From NCBI GenBank assembly GCA_903833215.1, contig CAILEM010000009.1:62001-126000 (forward strand): a stretch of 64,000 nt of DNA, written 5' to 3'. The translations under genes and the position numbers were made by a program. Positions within the stretch are counted from its first letter, which is position 1. The number at the start of each line of letters is the position of its first letter. The notes below the pieces were generated by a model that searched no databases, was not told where the DNA came from, and worked only from the letters and a program-made list of their open reading frames with translations. The DNA is from an uncultured Armatimonadota bacterium. GTDB taxonomy: Bacteria; Armatimonadota; Fimbriimonadia; Fimbriimonadales; Fimbriimonadaceae. Shown one piece after another: positions 25,230 to 35,017 of this stretch.

Positions 25230-27803
25230 TCATTCTCGTGTCAAAGCTTCGTCGAGGTTCAGTATCGCAAGACAGACGCTTGCGTAACCGGCTTCTTCGA
25301 TGGGGTCAAGTTTCGCGTCACGCTTGGAGTCTCCCTGGCGGAGATAAGCGGTAGCTGAAGCGGGATCCGATTGGAATGCTGAAATGGACTGGGTGAGGGC
25401 ACGTTGAAGAATTGCCAGTTCCTTCACTGAGGGGGTACGGGCACAAACTCGACGAAAAGCGTCGATCAGACGACCCTTCGAATTTGCTTTGGATTCACGC
25501 ATGACCTTCTCGGCAAGAGCACGGCCCGCTTCAACCCAGGCGACATCATTGAGCGTCGTCAATGCGTGGAGCGGTGTCGATGTTTGCGAAGGGCGAACTG
25601 TGCAAACTTGACGCGATGAAGAATCGAACATGTCACCGGGTTTGACGGTCCTTCGCCAAAACGTATAGATGCTTCTTCGGTAGAGATCAGCGCCATTTGA
25701 CTGAGGGTACGAAAAGTCTCTCTCATCCGTGATATTCAAGCCATCCCAAATCGCCTTCGGTTGATAAGGATAAACCGGCTTACCGCCCACCTTCAGGTTG
25801 ATGAGTCCGCTAGCGGCGAGGGCGGCATCGCGAATGACCATCGAAGGCAATCGAAACCTAGCGCCTCGGGCAAGGTAGCGGTTGTCTGGGTCCATTTTGA
25901 CCATCGTTGGCGATACTTTGGAGGACTGTCGGTAAGTGGAACTGGTGACGATGAGGCGCTGCAAGCGCTTGACATTCCAGCCGCTCTCGCGGAACTCGAC
26001 GGCCAGCCAATCAAGCAGTTCTGGATTTACCGGTGCCTCTGATTGCACGCCGAAGTTTTCGGGTGTCTTCACCAATCCCTTGCCGAAGAACTGTTGCCAG
26101 TACCGATTCACTTGAACGCGCGCAGTCAGAGGGTTCTCTGGACTGATGATCCACCGAGCCAGTCCCAATCGGTTCTTGGGGGCGTTGGTGGGCATACTGG
26201 GTAATGATGCCGGAGTACTGGCGGCGACGTCAGCCAGCGGTGCCTCGTAGTTTCCTCGCGAGTAGATGTGGGTTTGGCGCGGCTGAGCATCCGACATAAC
26301 CATCACCTTTGGAAGTCTGTTACGTGCTTCAGCAAGCTGCTTTTCCAAGTCATGCCACTTTGTGCGCGTTTCTTTGAAAGACCCGGTCAAGCCATTTTCC
26401 AGGAAATAGTCGCGAACGACTTTCGCGTTAGCCACATCGCGCTTGCCAGAGGGCACCTTGAGCGCGGCAGCAATATTAACAGGGACTTTGAGTTGTTGGG
26501 CTGTCTTGGTGTCATCAAGCGCCTTGAGCGTCGTAGCTTCCCATTGGGCTTGCAGGCCAGGAAGCTCAGGTGACTGTTCGTCCTTCTGGACATTGCGATT
26601 GGCCTCGGTCACCGACCCTTCAAGCGCCTTGAAATTCGCCATCTCCTCGTCGGTTCCTGCGTAGACCCAAGGTTTCGCAATGTAGTACGGACCATTCACA
26701 TCCGATGGCACACCCGACTCCGGGACGTTATTGAAGAACGCCATCAGGCTGTAATAGTCTTTTTGGGAGAGGGGATCGTACTTGTGGTCGTGACATCGGG
26801 CACACGTCATCGTTAGGCCGAGCCACGTGGTCGAAGTCGTGTCGACTCGGTCAAAGAGGCCGACGTTGCGCTGCTCTTCGGGAATCGCTCCCCCTTCACC
26901 ATTAAGCATGTGATTACGGTTAAATGCAGTGGCGACTTGCCGATTTCGAACCACATTCTCGGGCACATCTTTTGTCGGTAAGAGATCGCCAGCAAGCTGC
27001 TCAACCGTGAATTGGTCGAACGGCATGTTGTCGTTGAGGGCCTTCACTACCCAGTCGCGCCAAACGTATTGGAAGGTGTCACCGTCTTGCTGGAATCCGT
27101 TGCTGTCCGCATATCGGGCGGCATCAAGCCACGGAAGTGCCATTCGCTCACCGTAGTGAGGGCTGGCGAACAGACGGTCCACCAAACGGTCGTACGCATC
27201 GGGGCGCGAGTCGGCAACAAATGCGTCTACTTCTGCCGGTGATGGTGGCAGACCCGTGAGATCGAGGCAAAGGCGACGGATCAGTGTGGTCCTGTCAGCA
27301 GCGGGTGAAGGTTTCAGCTTCAGTTGATCGAGTCGACTTAAGACAAAGGCGTCAATGGGATTTCTTACCCATTGGGTATTGGAAACCTTCGGGAGCTTGG
27401 GACGGATCGGTTTTACATAAGCCCAATGCTTGTGATTTCCACTGGTCGATTCGATACATCCTTGGTCGATCCATGTGCGAATCGTGGAGATATCGCTATC
27501 GGAAAGGGGGGCGAACCCCATCGGCATCCGAGGCATGCCGCCCTGACCTAGGATTCGAACAAGCAAAGCACTGGAGGCGCTTTTCCCGGGGATGACAACT
27601 CTGCCCCGTAGGATCTCGGCACGAGAATCGAGGAGGAGGCCAGCGAGCTTTTGGTCGCCGAAATGGCACTTTGAACAGTGGGCGCTTAGGATCGGATAGA
27701 CGTCGTGCGTGTAATCAACTTTCTTTGGTTGTTGATTTGTCGCAAGAAGTAAGCCGAACGGTGTCACCGCAAAGAGGCCCGCAAGAATCCGTCCAGGCAT
27801 CAT
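25230..27803 (-). CDS. Planctomycete-type cytochrome c / DUF1549-DUF1553 protein
   Basis: An 857-residue secreted protein. It has a signal peptide (LAGLFAVTPFGLLLA), an N-terminal PSCyt1-type heme-binding domain with CSKCH near residue 43, a DUF1549 domain (IRRLCLDLTGLPPSPAEVDA; GERMALPWLDAARYADSNGF) and a C-terminal DUF1553 domain (NRLGLARWIISPENPLTARV; RQVCTVRPSQTSTPLHALTT). These proteins pair with DUF1501 partners, as here, and are thought to take part in extracellular redox or polysaccharide processing. A TAGAAT box lies nine bases before the ATG. Confidence 0.9.
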   Translation of the reverse strand: MMPGRILAGLFAVTPFGLLLATNQQPKKVDYTHDVYPILSAHCSKCHFGDQKLAGLLLDSRAEILRGRVVIPGKSASSALLVRILGQGGMPRMPMGFAPLSDSDISTIRTWIDQGCIESTSGNHKHWAYVKPIRPKLPKVSNTQWVRNPIDAFVLSRLDQLKLKPSPAADRTTLIRRLCLDLTGLPPSPAEVDAFVADSRPDAYDRLVDRLFASPHYGERMALPWLDAARYADSNGFQQDGDTFQYVWRDWVVKALNDNMPFDQFTVEQLAGDLLPTKDVPENVVRNRQVATAFNRNHMLNGEGGAIPEEQRNVGLFDRVDTTSTTWLGLTMTCARCHDHKYDPLSQKDYYSLMAFFNNVPESGVPSDVNGPYYIAKPWVYAGTDEEMANFKALEGSVTEANRNVQKDEQSPELPGLQAQWEATTLKALDDTKTAQQLKVPVNIAAALKVPSGKRDVANAKVVRDYFLENGLTGSFKETRTKWHDLEKQLAEARNRLPKVMVMSDAQPRQTHIYSRGNYEAPLADVAASTPASLPSMPTNAPKNRLGLARWIISPENPLTARVQVNRYWQQFFGKGLVKTPENFGVQSEAPVNPELLDWLAVEFRESGWNVKRLQRLIVTSSTYRQSSKVSPTMVKMDPDNRYLARGARFRLPSMVIRDAALAASGLINLKVGGKPVYPYQPKAIWDGLNITDERDFSYPQSNGADLYRRSIYTFWRRTVKPGDMFDSSSRQVCTVRPSQTSTPLHALTTLNDVAWVEAGRALAEKVMRESKANSKGRLIDAFRRVCARTPSVKELAILQRALTQSISAFQSDPASATAYLRQGDSKRDAKLDPIEEAGYASVCLAILNLDEALTRE

Positions 27804-27812
27804 GAGTTCACT

Positions 27813-27818
27813 ATTCTA
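27813..27818 (-). promoter_or_regulatory. -10 box TAGAAT of the cytochrome-DUF1501 operon
   Basis: TAGAAT on the minus strand ends nine bases before the ATG at 27803. The expected leader is about two bases, so translation is probably leaderless or nearly so. Confidence 0.4.
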
Positions 27819-27838
27819 CGACGGTGGAGTCAAAATTC

Positions 27839-28162
27839 CTATGGGGAATCGACTTCAGAAAGGAAGACCCGGTACGGGCCTATTCCGAGAGCGGAAACCA
27901 TAAGGCCCCCGAGCAGCGTGAAGTTATTGCCTGCGAGGAGGTTCACCGTTTCTCCATTCTGAACATTGACTTTCACTGACTTCTTGTAAAGATGATTGCT
28001 GACTTTAACAGTGTGTTCCCCAGGCAGCACATTGATCCGATATGTGGTGTTGAAGAAGAGGTCAACGATGAATGTGCCATCGAGAAAGACTTCAAGACCG
28101 CGGAACTTGATGTCTCTTTCCGAGTCGCGTCGAATGACGATTTCTGCCACATCCAAGCTCAT
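27839..28162 (-). CDS. Small beta-rich protein, PEGA-like
   Basis: A 107-residue protein with alternating short strands. The sequence GTFIVDLFFNTTYRINVLPG, ending GEHTVKVSNHLY, resembles PEGA or carboxypeptidase-regulatory modules. A hydrophobic stretch (FTLLGGLMVSALGIG) near residues 81-95 may be a membrane segment. The ATG overlaps the stop of the upstream ADP-ribosylglycohydrolase-family gene by four bases, implying coupled translation and a shared role. The family assignment is tentative. Confidence 0.55.
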   Translation of the reverse strand: MSLDVAEIVIRRDSERDIKFRGLEVFLDGTFIVDLFFNTTYRINVLPGEHTVKVSNHLYKKSVKVNVQNGETVNLLAGNNFTLLGGLMVSALGIGPYRVFLSEVDSP

Positions 28163-30231
28163 ATTGGGGAAACCCTTACTTCGTCGGTTGCCATCCGTCC
28201 TTCGGTAAGAATGAGGGCTATTCCACCGCCCAAAAGAGGGTGGTGAATGTCTCGGTATTCAACAACCTGCGTTCCATTTAGGAACCCTTTGATGTGATTT
28301 CCGGCAACCTCCAACGCCAAGTGGTGGGTCTCGCCCAACTCCCAGTCGATGGATGCTTCTGCCAATACCGTGGTTCCGTCAAGCGCTTTTATGAGTTGGA
28401 TGCCGCCCTCGCGAACCAACTTCAGGGCATAGTATCGTCTCATCCCTTGGACTCGGGCGGCGATGCCGCCAGATGCGACGAGATGTGGAGTAACGTTCGA
28501 CTCAACTCGGTAGTCGGTCCAGTCTCGACATCCGGTTATGAGGAGTCCGGTCCCTTCGTTCTGAATCAATCGGAACGGTTCTCCCCATGTAGCGTGATCG
28601 CTGATCCCGCATACCCACTGTTCACGCCAGGTTGATCCTTCGGCTTTTGCAAATACGACATCGGGGGTTCCATCCCACGTTAAGGATTCCAGAAAGATGA
28701 TTGGCTCACTTTCGCCATCTTGAGACACTTCGATTCCCACCTCAGCAATTGGGAAGCCTTCCGTGGAAGGCACCGTCTGATGCAGTGATTTGACTTCACC
28801 AGGTGCCAGCACGACTGATGCCCCTTGGATAGAGCGAATCTCGTCACCGGGACCGTAGCAACCGACATAGGGAGTTACCGTAATTGGGATCGTATTGGCG
28901 GAATCGGCGGACACAACACTATGAATGGTCTGGCCCGAGTAAACCGTGGGTGAAGCCATGAGCGAGTATCCCGGCATCTTTCTCCCTTCGGGCGAAGCAA
29001 ATGTCTCGGTGGAAATCCGTGCTATTTGAGCCTTCAGACGAATCTCAAGTGCTCGCATGGAATCCCGGCTGTTTGATAAAGTGGCGGCTTCGGGGCACGA
29101 TGGGCGAAAACCTTGGACAGAGCCTGGAAACTCAAAGTGGAACCTTGCACCGTGTTTCGGATTCACCGGAGGCAAGTTTTTCAATGCACGCCCTGCGTTC
29201 ACGACGTGGATCGCCTCGGTGGCGGCATCGGTAATACATCGCCCTCCATCTGCGGTGGGCAGATACATTCTATCTGCCACCGGTCCGCGCCAGTCGGGGC
29301 CGACGTCGATCCCAGCGAGGCCATTGCGGACGCCGAGGATGCACCCGACGTTGCCCGAATTACAATCGGTATCCCACCCGCAGGTGTTTACGATCATTAG
29401 GGATCGCTGGAAATCTCCTTCACCGTACAAGAGGGCGTGGATGATAAGGGCGTGGTTCGGCACGATGTGGCAATTGCCGCCAAACTTGTCGTATCCGTAG
29501 TTATCCTCAATCTTGTAGAACGCTTGTTTCCAGTCGAGTCCCTCAGCGTGCCAACTCCGAATGTCGGCTATGAGTTTAGCAATGATGCAGTCCGTCGGAA
29601 TGAAGCTGACTGCCACGTCCAGAAGCTTATTGATATCGGATTCCACAAATGCCTGGGCGACAAGTGCCGCCACGACCTGGGCACCGTAGATGGCCTCCCC
29701 ATCGTGGCTGACACTTCCTGCGCGGCGGGCGAAATCCACGGCTTTGTCAGGCTCACCGGGATAAATCATTCCCCAACCGTCGATGAAAATCTGAGCGCCA
29801 ATCTGCTCGGCAACCACTTGTCCATTCGTCGCCATCGAACCACTGGCCGGAGCCTTGATTCCATGCTTCATTCGGAGGAAAGCCGTGTGCTCGGTGGACA
29901 TCCCCATTCCGCCCCACCACAAGATAGACCTGTTTTCGATGATGTAGTTCATCCAGGTCTGTCCAATCTGTTCGGCGGTCAAGTCAGGAGAAAAATCGTA
30001 ATCAGGAAGTGCTCGGAGAAAGGAAAACGTGCCTGAAATGTCGTCATCAGTGACAACGAGCGGACAGTTGAGGCGGTCGTGGACATAGTAATCCACCTCT
30101 CCGAGTTTCGCGAGAATGTCGCGATGCAACCAACCTTCAAACGGGCGACCGAGATAGACCCCAATAATCTTTCCAAGCACTCCGGCATAAACCCGTTCTG
30201 CGTAATCATTTGGCAACGACTTCGGCGTCAT
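28159..30231 (-). CDS. ADP-ribosylglycohydrolase-family protein with C-terminal jelly-roll domain
   Basis: A 690-residue protein. Residues ~10-370 carry ADP-ribosylglycohydrolase (crystallin J1-type) signatures: GVLGKIIGVYLGRPFEGW at the start, VTDDDISGTF, HDGEAIYGAQVVAALVAQAF and NTCGWDTDCNSGNVGCILG near the end of the domain, where Mg-binding Asp residues lie. From about residue 560 a concanavalin-like (DUF1080/LamG-type) domain is suggested by DWTDYRVESNV and YYALKLVREGGIQLI. No signal peptide is visible. Members among glycoside-degrading bacteria may act on sugars rather than ADP-ribose; the substrate is unknown. A TAGCCT box lies six bases before the ATG. Confidence 0.8.
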   Translation of the reverse strand: MTPKSLPNDYAERVYAGVLGKIIGVYLGRPFEGWLHRDILAKLGEVDYYVHDRLNCPLVVTDDDISGTFSFLRALPDYDFSPDLTAEQIGQTWMNYIIENRSILWWGGMGMSTEHTAFLRMKHGIKAPASGSMATNGQVVAEQIGAQIFIDGWGMIYPGEPDKAVDFARRAGSVSHDGEAIYGAQVVAALVAQAFVESDINKLLDVAVSFIPTDCIIAKLIADIRSWHAEGLDWKQAFYKIEDNYGYDKFGGNCHIVPNHALIIHALLYGEGDFQRSLMIVNTCGWDTDCNSGNVGCILGVRNGLAGIDVGPDWRGPVADRMYLPTADGGRCITDAATEAIHVVNAGRALKNLPPVNPKHGARFHFEFPGSVQGFRPSCPEAATLSNSRDSMRALEIRLKAQIARISTETFASPEGRKMPGYSLMASPTVYSGQTIHSVVSADSANTIPITVTPYVGCYGPGDEIRSIQGASVVLAPGEVKSLHQTVPSTEGFPIAEVGIEVSQDGESEPIIFLESLTWDGTPDVVFAKAEGSTWREQWVCGISDHATWGEPFRLIQNEGTGLLITGCRDWTDYRVESNVTPHLVASGGIAARVQGMRRYYALKLVREGGIQLIKALDGTTVLAEASIDWELGETHHLALEVAGNHIKGFLNGTQVVEYRDIHHPLLGGGIALILTEGRMATDEVRVSPI

Positions 30232-30237
30232 AGTCAG

Positions 30238-30243
30238 AGGCTA
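30238..30243 (-). promoter_or_regulatory. -10-like element TAGCCT, leaderless configuration
   Basis: TAGCCT is followed by CTGACT (six bases) and then the ATG at 30231 on the minus strand. There is no Shine-Dalgarno. Confidence 0.4.
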
Positions 30244-30333
30244 CCCGCAGTGCTTGGGTCGAAGATGTCGTGAAACGGGGTAACGACGGTTCCGATCCGA
30301 TCACAGAAGATATGCTACGGATGGAAACATCAG

Positions 30334-31128
30334 ATGATCTTTTCTGCAGCCGCAATTTGCTTTTTGACGTTCGCCCAGACGCGAGGGACTACTCAGCCGA
30401 ACGATCCGATTTTAACCCCGCCGCGTGAGCTTCAAGCGAATGGCTTCTACACCAAGTGTGTGTACTTCAGAGGTCTTCCGATCTTGGGTTCCAAGAACGT
30501 ATCCGATTCCGCCCTTAGGAAAATTGTTGTGACCTTCACCAAAATGCTTGCCAAAGTTCCTGTTTCCACAACCGACGAACTGGTCAAAGCTGGGAGCCAC
30601 TATTCCATTATCGCGGCGATTGAGGGCCAGACGGATCTGCCGGAGTATCAGGATATGCGCAACGATCCGAAAACCGACTGGAATAAGCGAGCTCGCGGAC
30701 TGGGTGGATTGATTACCAGTGGTGGAGAAGAGAATATCCTCGAGTTTCCCAATGACCGTTATCGCGGAGAGTGCATCTACATTCACGAATTCGCACACAC
30801 GCTTGCGAATTATGCATTCGAGAGAGCTGATCCTAAGTTCAAATCCGACCTGGATTCTGTTTATGCCAGGGCGATGGCGGCGGGACTGTGGGAGAACACC
30901 TACTCCAAGACCAACCGCGATGAGTATTGGGCCGAAGGGGTGCAGATGTACTTTGATTGTGCCCGGAGCGCATCTCCTGCCAACGGAGTTCACAATGAGG
31001 TGTGCAATCGCAAACAACTCCAAAAGTACGATCCGGGATTGTACGCCTTGATTGATCGAGCGTTCGGGCACAACCGGTGGCGATACGAGGGTTCGTACAA
31101 TACAGGCAAGGGAGTCAGTCTTCGTTAG
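30334..31128 (+). CDS. Secreted zincin-type metallopeptidase-like protein
   Basis: A 264-residue exported protein (signal peptide residues 1-14, IFSAAAICFLTFAQT). The zinc motif is HEFAH at 151-155, followed by TLANYAFERADPKF, and a plausible third ligand glutamate lies in DEYWAEGVQMYFD about 50 residues later. This spacing fits gluzincin-like secreted peptidases, although no family name is certain. The stretch SRRYRGECIYIHEFAH-like before the motif is well formed. It is monocistronic, divergent from the ADP-ribosylglycohydrolase-family gene. Confidence 0.7.
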   Translation: MIFSAAAICFLTFAQTRGTTQPNDPILTPPRELQANGFYTKCVYFRGLPILGSKNVSDSALRKIVVTFTKMLAKVPVSTTDELVKAGSHYSIIAAIEGQTDLPEYQDMRNDPKTDWNKRARGLGGLITSGGEENILEFPNDRYRGECIYIHEFAHTLANYAFERADPKFKSDLDSVYARAMAAGLWENTYSKTNRDEYWAEGVQMYFDCARSASPANGVHNEVCNRKQLQKYDPGLYALIDRAFGHNRWRYEGSYNTGKGVSLR

Positions 31129-31212
31129 TCATCGTAGCGGCCGGGCGCGCCCCGCTTACTCGATGTGGGCGGTCATAACGGCAGCACCCCAAGCCTCCAC
31201 AATTGCCTCGGC

Positions 31213-31292
31213 GTAGGGGCAGCGCGTGCGCTGCTTTCACAAATACGGGCTGACACGGCGGCGGCAAGAAGCCGGGTACCTCTCGCCTCTAC
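31213..31292 (+). repeat. Dispersed repeat R3, copy A
   Basis: Starts with GTAGGGGC, carries the palindrome GCAGCGC-GT-GCGCTGC (31219-31234), then a segment with GGCAAGAAGC and ends CCTCTCGCCTCTAC. The reverse complement of 53679-53755 has the same order of segments. The last bases overlap the 3' end of the GH116 gene and supply its stop codon region. Confidence 0.6.
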
Positions 31293-33823
31293 TGGATTGC
31301 TATCGTTGCGGGGGAACCGGGCCTTGCGATGGCGCCGCACGCTATCGATGTCATTGCCAAATGCAAGGTCAAAACCTCCAGTTCACCTTCGATAACTTCA
31401 ATCGTAACTTCCTCACCGATGGTCACCGTCCCGTATCCACTTTCCGTGCTGAAGAACACAGTGAATGGTAAACCGGGCACCTTAGGATTCAGCCACATTG
31501 CCTTATCAGGGGCTGAATAGCGAAATCCCGCAAGCGACCCAAGCAACGCATAGCTCGCGAGCGCCCGTGCGTAAAAGTTGCCGCACTCATACTCACAGAA
31601 CGGATTTCGAGTTCTGCCCGAATATCGACTTCGTAGCGCCTCCACAATCGTTAATCCTTGATCGACGAGGCCAAGGGAAATCATGTGAGATGCGACTTGG
31701 TACTCGATGCCAGTCCATACCTCGTCGGAGTAAACAAATGGCAGGGTCGGTTTCTTACCCCGAGGCCATGTGCACAGAAGCAAGCCGGGCTCGTGCCCCA
31801 TTGCATACCCTGGTCGCTGAAGGCAGGCGTGGTCGAACAGGTCCGTCTTGAAGTTGTGATCAAAGATTGCCTGGAGGTGGCTGCGAACGTTAGCCGTGGA
31901 GATCGGCGTTTCTACTCCATAAATCTCGGCCATCCAGGAGCCGATGACTCCGTCGGAGATGCATCCGATACCGTACTGATACTTCGGGCCCTCGTCCCGA
32001 AGCAAGGTGGACATCTCGTCGGTGGCGCCGTCTTTCTCAAACTTCGCCAGCATGTCGACGAACGACTTGTCACGCAATCCCTCCCATTCAACCTGGTGCT
32101 CGTAGTACTCACCGTTGAAAAGGATGTCGTCTAGGAATTTGGCGGAACGGTCAGCGATGGCTGAATAAAACTCGGCGTCCTCATCTTTGCCTAGTGCCTT
32201 CGCCATCTTTGCGATGGCCGATAGAGCACCGAGGTAAATGGTGGTGCACATACCGTCTGGTCCCCAGAACTCGATGTCGTAGGTGTTATGGTGAGGCTCG
32301 ACAAGTGCGCCCTGACGCTTTGGATCCCAGGTTAGTATACAGAAATCCAGGCTCCGTTTCGTGTAGGGATAGATGCCCTCGAGCCACTCGTTGTCCCCCG
32401 AAATTTGCCAGTCGCGGAACACTTTGAGGATTCCGCCTAGTTGCCCATCGGCAGCAGCATGGAAGTCGTGGGAGCCAGGACCATCGGGGAGCGCAGATCG
32501 GAAGTTCACGTGACCTCGATCATCCATCGTCCGCACCAACTCCTGTTCACGCAAGGTTCTCTCGAGCGACGGGAACAGGTGGGGAAGGGCTTGGGCGTAG
32601 TTCCACACGTGGGTACAGGAGCCTGAGCAACATCCGGAAGATGGATTGCATCCTTCCCAGGCCCACACGTTCCCTGAGGATTGTCGCAACACTGTCGGTG
32701 ATTTCAATATTGCGAGGTTGCTTGTTACCGCGTCTAGCACGTAGCTCGGAACCGTTGACTTGCACAAGGCATCGCGAAATGCACAAGTTCGAGCGTAAAG
32801 GCTATCCAAATGTTCAAGCACGTACTCGGCCACTTCGCGGGCGTTTTTCCATTGAGTCGTGTAGAAAGGATGCCACTGGACCGCCGCTTTGTCTCCGCCA
32901 TCTTTGTGAGAGTAACCGCAGTTTGGGAAATGCCAGGCGAGCACGACTGGAATCGTAATCTTTTCGCCGGGGGCCAGGATTGTTGTTGTGAAGACGGAAC
33001 CACCGTTCCTGCCTTCGATTCCCTGTGCGCTCAGCGAACCATCATTCTCCTGCATCGTCCCAGCGGTGACTTCGCGCCATAACGCAGAGATGGAGTCAAA
33101 CCAGCCGCCCCGAAACCACATCGCTTTAACTTTGGGATTTGGGTGTCGAATGACGAGTGCGCCGCTGCCGAATTTCACGGAATCGGTGGAATCAGTGTTG
33201 GTGAAGTAAGTGCCCTTGCCAGGAATGATCTCGTTTCGCGTTCCTTTCTCGCCGCCCTCCCCGAGAGCTGGGTGGGCAAAATGGAACGAGAAGTCAAACT
33301 CAATCTCTCGATCTGTAGGGTTCTCAAACGTGTAGTTAACGATTGCGCATGGGATTCCCGAGTTGACATCGTCACGAGGAATAAATGGATTCCAGCCTTC
33401 AATTGTGACGTTGAGTGGGACTTCGTCATCTTCGAGGGTGACGGTTCCAATCGGAAAGGGACCTTGGAAGGACGACTTCTCAAAGCGTGGTAACCCTTCG
33501 TGTCCGCCTTTACGGAAACCTTGGCCCTGAACGCCCTGATCCCAGATCTTTTCAGGAGGAACTGCGCTTTCCAATAACTTCGTAACGGGTGTCTCTCCCT
33601 TAACATGGAGCAGAGCAAATGCAGCATGGCAGAAGCTCCAACCATCCGGGAGCGCTGTTGTCGCCGGGATGTTCTGTATCGAGAAATCTTGAAATCCCCC
33701 GCTACCGTTTATGCTAATGCAGCCAGCGCCGATTCCACCCATCGGCAGGGCAACTTGAAGAAGACTGGGGCCACTGTAGGTAATCGGCCAGGACGACGGT
33801 GTCGAGGAGTTGTCGAAAGACAT
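31289..33823 (-). CDS. GH116-family glycosidase (glucosylceramidase/beta-glucosidase type)
   Basis: An 844-residue GH116 enzyme. The N-terminal beta-sandwich domain opens with LPMGGIGAGCISINGSGGFQ. The C-terminal (alpha/alpha)6 domain has the family hallmark CTHVWNYAQALPHLFPSLER and later YDIEFWGPDGMCTTIYLGAL, with PYVYSDEVWTGIEYQVASHM-like sequence close to the catalytic acid. GH116 includes beta-glucosidases, beta-xylosidases and GBA2-type glucosylceramidases, so the precise sugar is uncertain. No signal peptide is seen, so a cytoplasmic location is likely. It is divergent from the GH172 gene with a 73-base shared promoter region. Confidence 0.85.
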   Translation of the reverse strand: MSFDNSSTPSSWPITYSGPSLLQVALPMGGIGAGCISINGSGGFQDFSIQNIPATTALPDGWSFCHAAFALLHVKGETPVTKLLESAVPPEKIWDQGVQGQGFRKGGHEGLPRFEKSSFQGPFPIGTVTLEDDEVPLNVTIEGWNPFIPRDDVNSGIPCAIVNYTFENPTDREIEFDFSFHFAHPALGEGGEKGTRNEIIPGKGTYFTNTDSTDSVKFGSGALVIRHPNPKVKAMWFRGGWFDSISALWREVTAGTMQENDGSLSAQGIEGRNGGSVFTTTILAPGEKITIPVVLAWHFPNCGYSHKDGGDKAAVQWHPFYTTQWKNAREVAEYVLEHLDSLYARTCAFRDALCKSTVPSYVLDAVTSNLAILKSPTVLRQSSGNVWAWEGCNPSSGCCSGSCTHVWNYAQALPHLFPSLERTLREQELVRTMDDRGHVNFRSALPDGPGSHDFHAAADGQLGGILKVFRDWQISGDNEWLEGIYPYTKRSLDFCILTWDPKRQGALVEPHHNTYDIEFWGPDGMCTTIYLGALSAIAKMAKALGKDEDAEFYSAIADRSAKFLDDILFNGEYYEHQVEWEGLRDKSFVDMLAKFEKDGATDEMSTLLRDEGPKYQYGIGCISDGVIGSWMAEIYGVETPISTANVRSHLQAIFDHNFKTDLFDHACLQRPGYAMGHEPGLLLCTWPRGKKPTLPFVYSDEVWTGIEYQVASHMISLGLVDQGLTIVEALRSRYSGRTRNPFCEYECGNFYARALASYALLGSLAGFRYSAPDKAMWLNPKVPGLPFTVFFSTESGYGTVTIGEEVTIEVIEGELEVLTLHLAMTSIACGAIARPGSPATIAIQ

Positions 33824-33896
33824 AAGGTTTCGCTTTGTTACCCTAAGTTGGGCTCAAGTTGAATAAAAGATTCCGTAAACTGACAACGAGAAGCAG

Positions 33897-34985
33897 ATGA
33901 ACCTCTACGAAAAGCCGATTGGCGTCCACACCCGATGGGTGAGTTTTGAGAACCTCGCAGGAGAGCGAGGCGCAGGCGGGCTCGAAAACGCCGGGTCGAA
34001 GGGACATCCATTTGACATTGTTCCGGCTGGTGGGACCGTCACCTTGCTTGATGTGCAGGGCAGTGGGTCGATTCGCCGAATTTGGATGACGATTAACGAT
34101 CGCAGTCCCGAGATGCTTCGTGCACTGAAGATCGAGATCTTTTGGGATGGTTGCGAGAATCCAGCGGTATCGGCTCCGCTAGGTGATTTCTTCGGAGTTG
34201 GACACGGCCGCCGTACGCCATTTGAGAACGCCTTGTTTTCCGATCCAGAAGGGCGCAGTTTCAATTGCTTCGTTCCGATGCCATTCCTTCAATCTGCACG
34301 GCTCACGGTGACCAACACATCGGACAAGATTTTGCCGCTCCTCTTTTACGATATTGATCTTCTTCTGGGCGAGGTTCATTCGCCCGAAACCCTCTATTTT
34401 CATGCTCTATGGAGGCGTGAATCACCAAATTCCCTCGGCAAAGACTTTGTGATTCTGCCGAAGGTCGAAGGTTCGGGCCGATTTCTCGGTTGTAATGTGG
34501 GTGTGATCGCTGATCCTCGCTACGAGGGTTCATGGTGGGGGGAAGGCGAGGTCAAAGTGTGGTTCGGAGACGACAAGAACCCAACTTTGTGCGGCACCGG
34601 TACGGAGGATTACATCGGCACCGGTTGGGGCCAGGGAGTTTATGCCCACAGAACCCAAGGCTGTCTGATTGCGGATAGTTCGACTGGAGAGTATGCGTTC
34701 TACCGATTCCACCTCGATGATCCCGTGTATTTCGATGTGAGTTGCGAAGTCGCGATTCAAACCATTGGCGGGACCGCGAAAGAGAAGGTTATCGAGTTCC
34801 TCAAAACTGGACTTCCCGTCATCCCTGTGTCCATCGATCCCGGCGTCCCTGGCGGATTCGTCCGACTTATGGACGAACCACAACCCGTCGATCTTGAGTC
34901 GCCATCGCTCCCCACTGGGTGGGTTAATTTCTGGCGACAAGACGATTGGTCGGCGACTGCCTACTACTATCTCGATCGACCGTGA
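33897..34985 (+). CDS. GH172-family (DUF2961) glycosidase
   Basis: A 362-residue DUF2961 protein, the family since classified as GH172 (alpha-D-fructofuranosidases and D-arabinofuranosidases). Signatures are RWVSFENLAGERGAGG, GSGSIRRIWMTI, PLGDFFGVGHG, NCFVPMPF and the invariant GTGTEDYIGTGWG, which holds a catalytic glutamate. No signal peptide is visible. The enzyme lacks the C-terminal extensions of some characterised homologues. Its head-to-head placement with GH116 suggests the two act on the same oligosaccharide pool. Confidence 0.88.
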   Translation: MNLYEKPIGVHTRWVSFENLAGERGAGGLENAGSKGHPFDIVPAGGTVTLLDVQGSGSIRRIWMTINDRSPEMLRALKIEIFWDGCENPAVSAPLGDFFGVGHGRRTPFENALFSDPEGRSFNCFVPMPFLQSARLTVTNTSDKILPLLFYDIDLLLGEVHSPETLYFHALWRRESPNSLGKDFVILPKVEGSGRFLGCNVGVIADPRYEGSWWGEGEVKVWFGDDKNPTLCGTGTEDYIGTGWGQGVYAHRTQGCLIADSSTGEYAFYRFHLDDPVYFDVSCEVAIQTIGGTAKEKVIEFLKTGLPVIPVSIDPGVPGGFVRLMDEPQPVDLESPSLPTGWVNFWRQDDWSATAYYYLDRP

Positions 34986-35017
34986 CCGTGAGTAAGTTTG
35001 TGATCTCAGATATTTGC

